In this document: in pieces, positions 63,896 through 64,000 of the stretch
Numbering within the stretch: the stretch's first letter is position 1
Layout of the letters: each line of letters starts with the position of its first letter
NCBI RefSeq assembly: GCF_003340495.1
Contig: NZ_QASA01000001.1
Span: 6,192,782 to 6,256,781, forward strand
Direction: 5' to 3'
From: Adhaeribacter pallidiroseus
GTDB taxonomy: Bacteria > Bacteroidota > Bacteroidia > Cytophagales > Hymenobacteraceae
DNA length: 64,000 nucleotides
Translations under genes and position numbers: made by a program
Notes under the pieces: model-generated
Database searches by the model: none
Told to the model about the DNA's origin: nothing
Seen by the model: only the letters and a program-made list of their open reading frames with translations

Positions 63896-64000
63896 ATAAA
63901 TAATTTTTTGTTACCTTTTTTTTTTAGATTTTTGTAGCCCTCAAAAATTTGTTGGGTGCCGGTAAATTGTAGGATAATAACTTAATAAGTAGTGACTTTC

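Overview
The window reads as a chromosome segment of a Bacteroidota (Cytophagales) bacterium. An Adhaeribacter- or Hymenobacter-like organism is my best guess, from family content rather than any marker gene. The signs are weak Shine-Dalgarno sequences, TAnnTTTG-type promoter boxes, many short lipoproteins, a Rho factor with a long disordered insert, DUF4197, DUF3471 and lipocalin-like families, and a MutA/MutB/MeaB set. No rRNA, tRNA, CRISPR array or prophage was seen. Most genes are housekeeping or cell-envelope genes. AT-rich accessory pieces lie at about 43.6-44.8 kb and 50.2-51.4 kb, and one IS5-type insertion sequence lies at about 60.9-61.8 kb.

Layout. 0-5 kb: an erythromycin-esterase-family gene cut by the window edge, DUF4197, a frameshifted cinA, and a 2-oxo-acid dehydrogenase E2. 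5-16 kb: an efflux and signalling block (HlyD-type adaptor, TolC-type channel, MacB-like ATPase, DUF3471 protein, two FtsX/MacB-like permeases), then an NtrC-type regulator and its histidine kinase. 16-26 kb: valS, two paralogous membrane-associated proteins, serS and rho. 26-32 kb: UbiA-like prenyltransferase, methyltransferase, Asp-box protein, SH3 protein, Dph6-like ATPase, clpS and recR. 32-41 kb: three tandem lipocalin-like lipoproteins, a fused glycosyltransferase, OmpA-like protein, aminotransferase, heptose kinase, redoxin and phosphopantetheinyl transferase. 41-50 kb: WD40-divIVA-folB, an HNH protein, meaB, a nitroreductase with a TetR regulator, GNAT and PH-domain genes. 50-64 kb: a membrane-anchored PD-(D/E)XK-like protein, a RES/Xre toxin-antitoxin pair, PAS and CZB-like genes, both methylmalonyl-CoA mutase subunits, DUF72, the IS5 element and a two-gene 5'-nucleotidase.

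How genes work together. mutA, mutB and meaB serve propionyl-/methylmalonyl-CoA interconversion. The 6.2-16 kb block looks like an export machine with its own sigma-54-dependent two-component system, and a sigma-54-like promoter sits in front of the adaptor gene. The TetR gene and the nitroreductase share one palindromic operator. The RES/Xre pair has two perfect palindromes 21 bp apart in its promoter.

The most unusual layer is the repeats. There is a G-rich palindromic element, present between genes and also in frame inside mutB, and a composite repeat that carries that palindrome at its core. There are also TTGCAGGTTACAGG-type degenerate arrays that often begin at stop codons, and an AT-rich TTTAAATTT-type motif spread through the gaps. 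Two conserved genes (cinA and mutB) are each broken by one base missing from a homopolymer, which may be sequencing error or real decay.
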